Source: Thiorhodococcus minor
Lineage (GTDB): Bacteria; Pseudomonadota; Gammaproteobacteria; Chromatiales; Chromatiaceae
DNA: 35,111 nt
Direction: 5' to 3'
Assembly: GCF_010820565.1 (NCBI RefSeq)
Contig: NZ_JAAIJQ010000062.1
Coordinates: 1-35,111 of the forward strand
A program made the translations under genes and the position numbers. Numbering within the stretch: the stretch's first letter is position 1; every line of letters begins with the position of its first letter. The notes beneath the pieces were generated by a model that had not been told where the DNA came from, ran no database searches, and worked only from the letters and a program-made list of their open reading frames with translations. Below are positions 32,221-35,111 of this stretch, in pieces.

Positions 32221-34827
32221 ATGTACGAGTCATTCTACGGCTTTGACAAGAAACCCTTTTCACTGATGCCTGAGCCTGCCTTCCTGTTCATGACGGAGCA
32301 GCACAAGCAGGCGTTGACGGTGCTTGAATATGGTTTGTCGAACCAGGTCGGATTCATTGTTCTGACTGGCGAGATCGGCGCTGGAAAGACCACGCTCGCT
32401 CATTACCTGTTCCATGAGATCGATGACAGTTTCACTGTTGGCTTCATCCGCCAGACGCATCAGTCCTTCGGCAATCTGATGGATTGGGTGAGCATGGCTT
32501 TCGGCCTGGAATGCGCCGGAAGCCCCCATGAGATACTCGCTGATTTCACCGCATTTCTAATTCAAGAGTACGCGGCGGGGAGACGCGTCTTGCTCATTCT
32601 CGACGAAGCTCAGAATTTGAGCTCCGAGCAGCTCGAGCAGCTTCGGCTCCTGTCAAATATCAACGCCGATCAGGACTTTGTGATGCAGATCATGCTGCTG
32701 GGGCAGCCCGGTCTGCGTGATCTCTTGCGTGAGCCAAGCCTAGAGCAGTTCGCACAAAGGATTGCCGCCTCATTTCACCTCGGCGGAATGAGTCCTGAGG
32801 AAACGCAAGGCTATATTCATCACCGCATTCTTGCGGCTGGATCTCAAGACCTGGTCTTCACGCCGGAGGCCTGTGCGGTCGTTCATCGGACGAGCAAAGG
32901 GCTCCCCAGACTGGTCAATCTGATCTGCGACACCGCACTCGTCTATGGCTATGGCGCTGGCGCTCTGCGGATCGACGCCGCTCTGGCGAGCGACTTCATC
33001 GACGCGCATCTGCCCTACCTTCTAGTGCCGATCGACGCGACGAAAGCTCCCCAGAACGGGAGGGAGCCGGCTCCGCAGCCACAGTTGCGGCAGATCGCGC
33101 CCGCGTCGAGGCCCTCAGCCAAGCTCTCGGCCACCCGAGTCGTCCATATCGACGCATCCACTCGTGTCAAGCCGCCCGCGCAGCTGCAGCCGGCCCTGCA
33201 GCAACGCGCGGGCAGCGGCCAAGAAAGAACGCTTCACGCGGCTCACGCAGCCCGCTGGGTCGTTGGAGCAGCCCCGATCGTCGAGGCCCCCAGAGAGTCC
33301 GAGTCATTCCAGTTCGATCGCCAGAGCGAGCACGCGAAAGAGGCCCTGGAGACCCAGCCAGGCGCGCTCGGCCCGATGACCGCGCCAATGGGTGCGACCA
33401 CCGCCGAGTCAGCCAAAGAAAGAAGCGTCATCGAGACAACCGATCCCGGCATCGACGGGGCGCACTCGGTCAGCCTGACCCCGGCAAGCGAGCCGACCCA
33501 AGCAGATGCGGACAACCCAAGACCGCTGGCCTGGCAACGCATCATGGGGACCGGCCTGATCCTTGTCTTGCTTGCGCTCGGGATCATCATGGGCACGCTA
33601 CCGAGAACGGGAGAAGAGCGGGCCGTGCGAAGCCAAGACAGGCCACCCGACGACGTGGCCGTCTCGGCGAGCCAGGAGGTTGTCAAGGGTGAGCTCGGTG
33701 ACGCATCGCAACTACCTGAAGCGACAGCATCACTGTCGCCCGTGCCCGACAGAGACGCGCCAACGGCGGCGACTGCCGACTCCAGCCCGACGCCAGGTGG
33801 CGGCGATCACGCGAACCGCCAGCAGCCAGACGCGTCCACACAGGAGACCGAGCCGATCGCTCGGGGAGCACCGGCAGACCTCGACATGAATCGGCGGAGC
33901 GACATAGAGAATCGCGGCAGGACAGCACAATCGAGGCAACAGGCAGCGACCCTCGCCGAAAGCAGGCTGCCGCCAGGGACAGATCGCAGCGACCTAGCCC
34001 GCTCGCTGCAGCAGGAGACGAGCCCCGCCTCGGACAGGCTCGCAGCCACCAGCCAAGACCTCGCTCCCGCCCGCCTTGGCGCTTCGGTCGACGAAGCCGA
34101 CTCCAGCCCCCACCCAGCAGTCTCGCAATCGACCTCGGAATCAGCTGGCCCGAGCCAAGACCCGGCCACAGGTCCGCCCTCCAAGCCAAGACCTGAAGCC
34201 GCGCAGCGACCCTCGGCCACAGCGAAGCTCGGCGCCGAGGTCAGCGCAGACCAAACGCCCGCAATCCTCCAATCGATAGGCAGGGCGCTCATGTCCGCCG
34301 CAATCGAAGCTCCCAATACCCCAGCAGAGCCGCCCAATACCTTCTCCGCATCCTCGACGACACAAGCACTCGAGCAGCGGCTGAGCGATCTCTCCGAGCG
34401 CATTCGCAGCAGCGGCGCCAACCAGATGAACATCGACCTCGGGCGTTTCGTCCTCTTTCCGGCGGGAAGCGAGCAACTGAATAGGCGCGCGCGCGAAACG
34501 CTCTCCAGTATCGCGAGCATCCTGAGCGACTATGAAGCCGTTCGGGTCCGGGTCATCGCCTACACGGACAGCCCAGGCAGTGCCGCCTTGAATCTCAAGC
34601 TTTCCCAAAGACGCGCCGAGCGTGTCTCCTCCTTCTTGACCAGCGCCGGCATTGCTCCGTCGCGCCTGGAGCATGAAGGGCGGGGAGAATCACAAGTGAA
34701 AGTGGCACCTGCCGACGACAGCGAGCGTGGCATCTGGGCCAATCGCCGCATCGAGCTAGAGCTGACCTTGCCAGCCTTGATCGAGGAGACGTCGCCTGGC
34801 ATTACCAGCAACCCTGAAACGGCCTAG
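32221..34827 (+). CDS. ExeA/GspA-type AAA ATPase fused to OmpA-type peptidoglycan-binding domain
   Basis: A protein of about 868 residues. Residues 1-270 are an ExeA/GspA-like AAA ATPase: MYESFYGFDKKPFSLMPEPA start, Walker A LTGEIGAGKTTLA (about 42-54), Walker B VLLILDEAQNLS, and LPRLVNLICDTALVYGYG. A long low-complexity stretch rich in Ala, Gln, Ser, Pro and Arg follows. A single membrane helix (MGTGLILVLLALGIIMGTL, about 442-460) and more disordered linker lead to a C-terminal OmpA-like domain (about 730-855) with VIAYTDSPGSAALNLKLSQR and RAERVSSFLTSAGIAP. In Aeromonas, ExeA uses a C-terminal peptidoglycan-binding domain to help a secretin cross the wall; here an OmpA domain takes that place. 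The start at 32221 matches the usual N-terminus of the family. No secretin or Gsp genes are in the window. Confidence 0.88.
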   Translation: MYESFYGFDKKPFSLMPEPAFLFMTEQHKQALTVLEYGLSNQVGFIVLTGEIGAGKTTLAHYLFHEIDDSFTVGFIRQTHQSFGNLMDWVSMAFGLECAGSPHEILADFTAFLIQEYAAGRRVLLILDEAQNLSSEQLEQLRLLSNINADQDFVMQIMLLGQPGLRDLLREPSLEQFAQRIAASFHLGGMSPEETQGYIHHRILAAGSQDLVFTPEACAVVHRTSKGLPRLVNLICDTALVYGYGAGALRIDAALASDFIDAHLPYLLVPIDATKAPQNGREPAPQPQLRQIAPASRPSAKLSATRVVHIDASTRVKPPAQLQPALQQRAGSGQERTLHAAHAARWVVGAAPIVEAPRESESFQFDRQSEHAKEALETQPGALGPMTAPMGATTAESAKERSVIETTDPGIDGAHSVSLTPASEPTQADADNPRPLAWQRIMGTGLILVLLALGIIMGTLPRTGEERAVRSQDRPPDDVAVSASQEVVKGELGDASQLPEATASLSPVPDRDAPTAATADSSPTPGGGDHANRQQPDASTQETEPIARGAPADLDMNRRSDIENRGRTAQSRQQAATLAESRLPPGTDRSDLARSLQQETSPASDRLAATSQDLAPARLGASVDEADSSPHPAVSQSTSESAGPSQDPATGPPSKPRPEAAQRPSATAKLGAEVSADQTPAILQSIGRALMSAAIEAPNTPAEPPNTFSASSTTQALEQRLSDLSERIRSSGANQMNIDLGRFVLFPAGSEQLNRRARETLSSIASILSDYEAVRVRVIAYTDSPGSAALNLKLSQRRAERVSSFLTSAGIAPSRLEHEGRGESQVKVAPADDSERGIWANRRIELELTLPALIEETSPGITSNPETA

Positions 34828-35111
34828 CTCCGCCGAAGTCGATCCTGTTTGGGGCGAGTATCGATCGCTCGTACCGAAAAAGGTGCATCGCTCGGCTGCC
34901 TAAGTCGGGGCTGACCAAGCCAGTTGAGCCCAACGACGGCCTTGTCCCAGGAGCGCGGGGGCTGTGTTGTTGCTCCTCTGACCGTTGTCGGCCAAGAGCT
35001 GCCGGCCGATCCAATCTTGAGTGCGGTTGCAAAGGGGTGCAACCTGCCGAGCGCGGGCGCATCAAGCCGCGAGCGCATGGTATGAGTCGGCATTGGCGGT
35101 CGCTTGGCCAT
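34828..35111. other. Right edge of window, no confident gene
   Basis: A minus-strand frame is open from the window edge to 34824 (ends ...VRAIDTRPKQDRLRRS) with an internal ATG at 35078. It shows no family I recognise and its codon use is not clearly coding. It could be the 3' end of a gene entering from the right or a non-coding repeat. No terminator for the ExeA-OmpA gene is evident. Confidence 0.3.

Overview
The window is a GC-rich gammaproteobacterial chromosome segment. It most resembles a chemolithoautotrophic or phototrophic sulfur bacterium of the Chromatiaceae/Chromatiales type. That placement is an inference from the form IAq-type RuBisCO operon (cbbL-cbbS-cbbQ-cbbO with a divergent cbbR), a gammaproteobacterial-type dxs, and the many GTAGGGTGGACAAGCG-type intergenic palindromes. 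No rRNA, tRNA, CRISPR array or complete IS element was seen.

Layout. (1) 0.5-9.8 kb, minus strand: a signalling cluster, read from 9.8 kb down. It contains a CheB-CheR-PAS fusion, a hybrid histidine kinase, a second hybrid kinase, and a PAS-GGDEF-EAL protein whose EAL domain has lost several catalytic residues. The last three share a nearly identical N-terminal module. Two inverted copies (271-425 and 9848-10015) of a ~160-bp repeat bracket the cluster. (2) 9.8-12 kb: a repeat-rich, gene-poor stretch with nested palindromes, a fragment of an Rpn/PD-(D/E)XK gene, and an intact Phd-type antitoxin/PIN toxin pair. (3) 12-18 kb, minus strand: cbbLSQO. A GxxExxY gene inside a pair of inverted repeats sits exactly between cbbQ and cbbO. 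A ~176-bp element with the same ends sits exactly between cbbL and cbbS. An intrinsic terminator and a further palindrome separate cbbS from cbbQ. (4) 18.1-22.7 kb, plus strand: cbbR, dxs, gloB and an Ogt/Ada-type methyltransferase. (5) 22.7-28 kb: a decaying region. It holds an AT-rich gap with two DnaA-box matches, a methyltransferase pseudogene, an internally deleted chemoreceptor, the wreck of a modABC molybdate transporter followed by an intact modD, a third copy of the dispersed repeat, and an orphan coding fragment. (6) 28-31.6 kb, minus strand: an intact Mce/Mla-type lipid ABC transporter of four genes. (7) 32.2-34.8 kb, plus strand: an unusual protein joining an ExeA/GspA-type AAA ATPase to an OmpA-type peptidoglycan-binding domain through a membrane segment and a long disordered linker.

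How they work together: CbbL/S fix CO2, CbbQ/CbbO are the paired RuBisCO activase for this form, and CbbR is the expected regulator. The signalling cluster probably feeds a c-di-GMP/phosphorelay output of unknown target. The most unusual observations are the gene-boundary-precise repeat elements in the RuBisCO operon, the repeat-bracketed signalling cassette with a degenerate EAL domain, and the ExeA-OmpA fusion.
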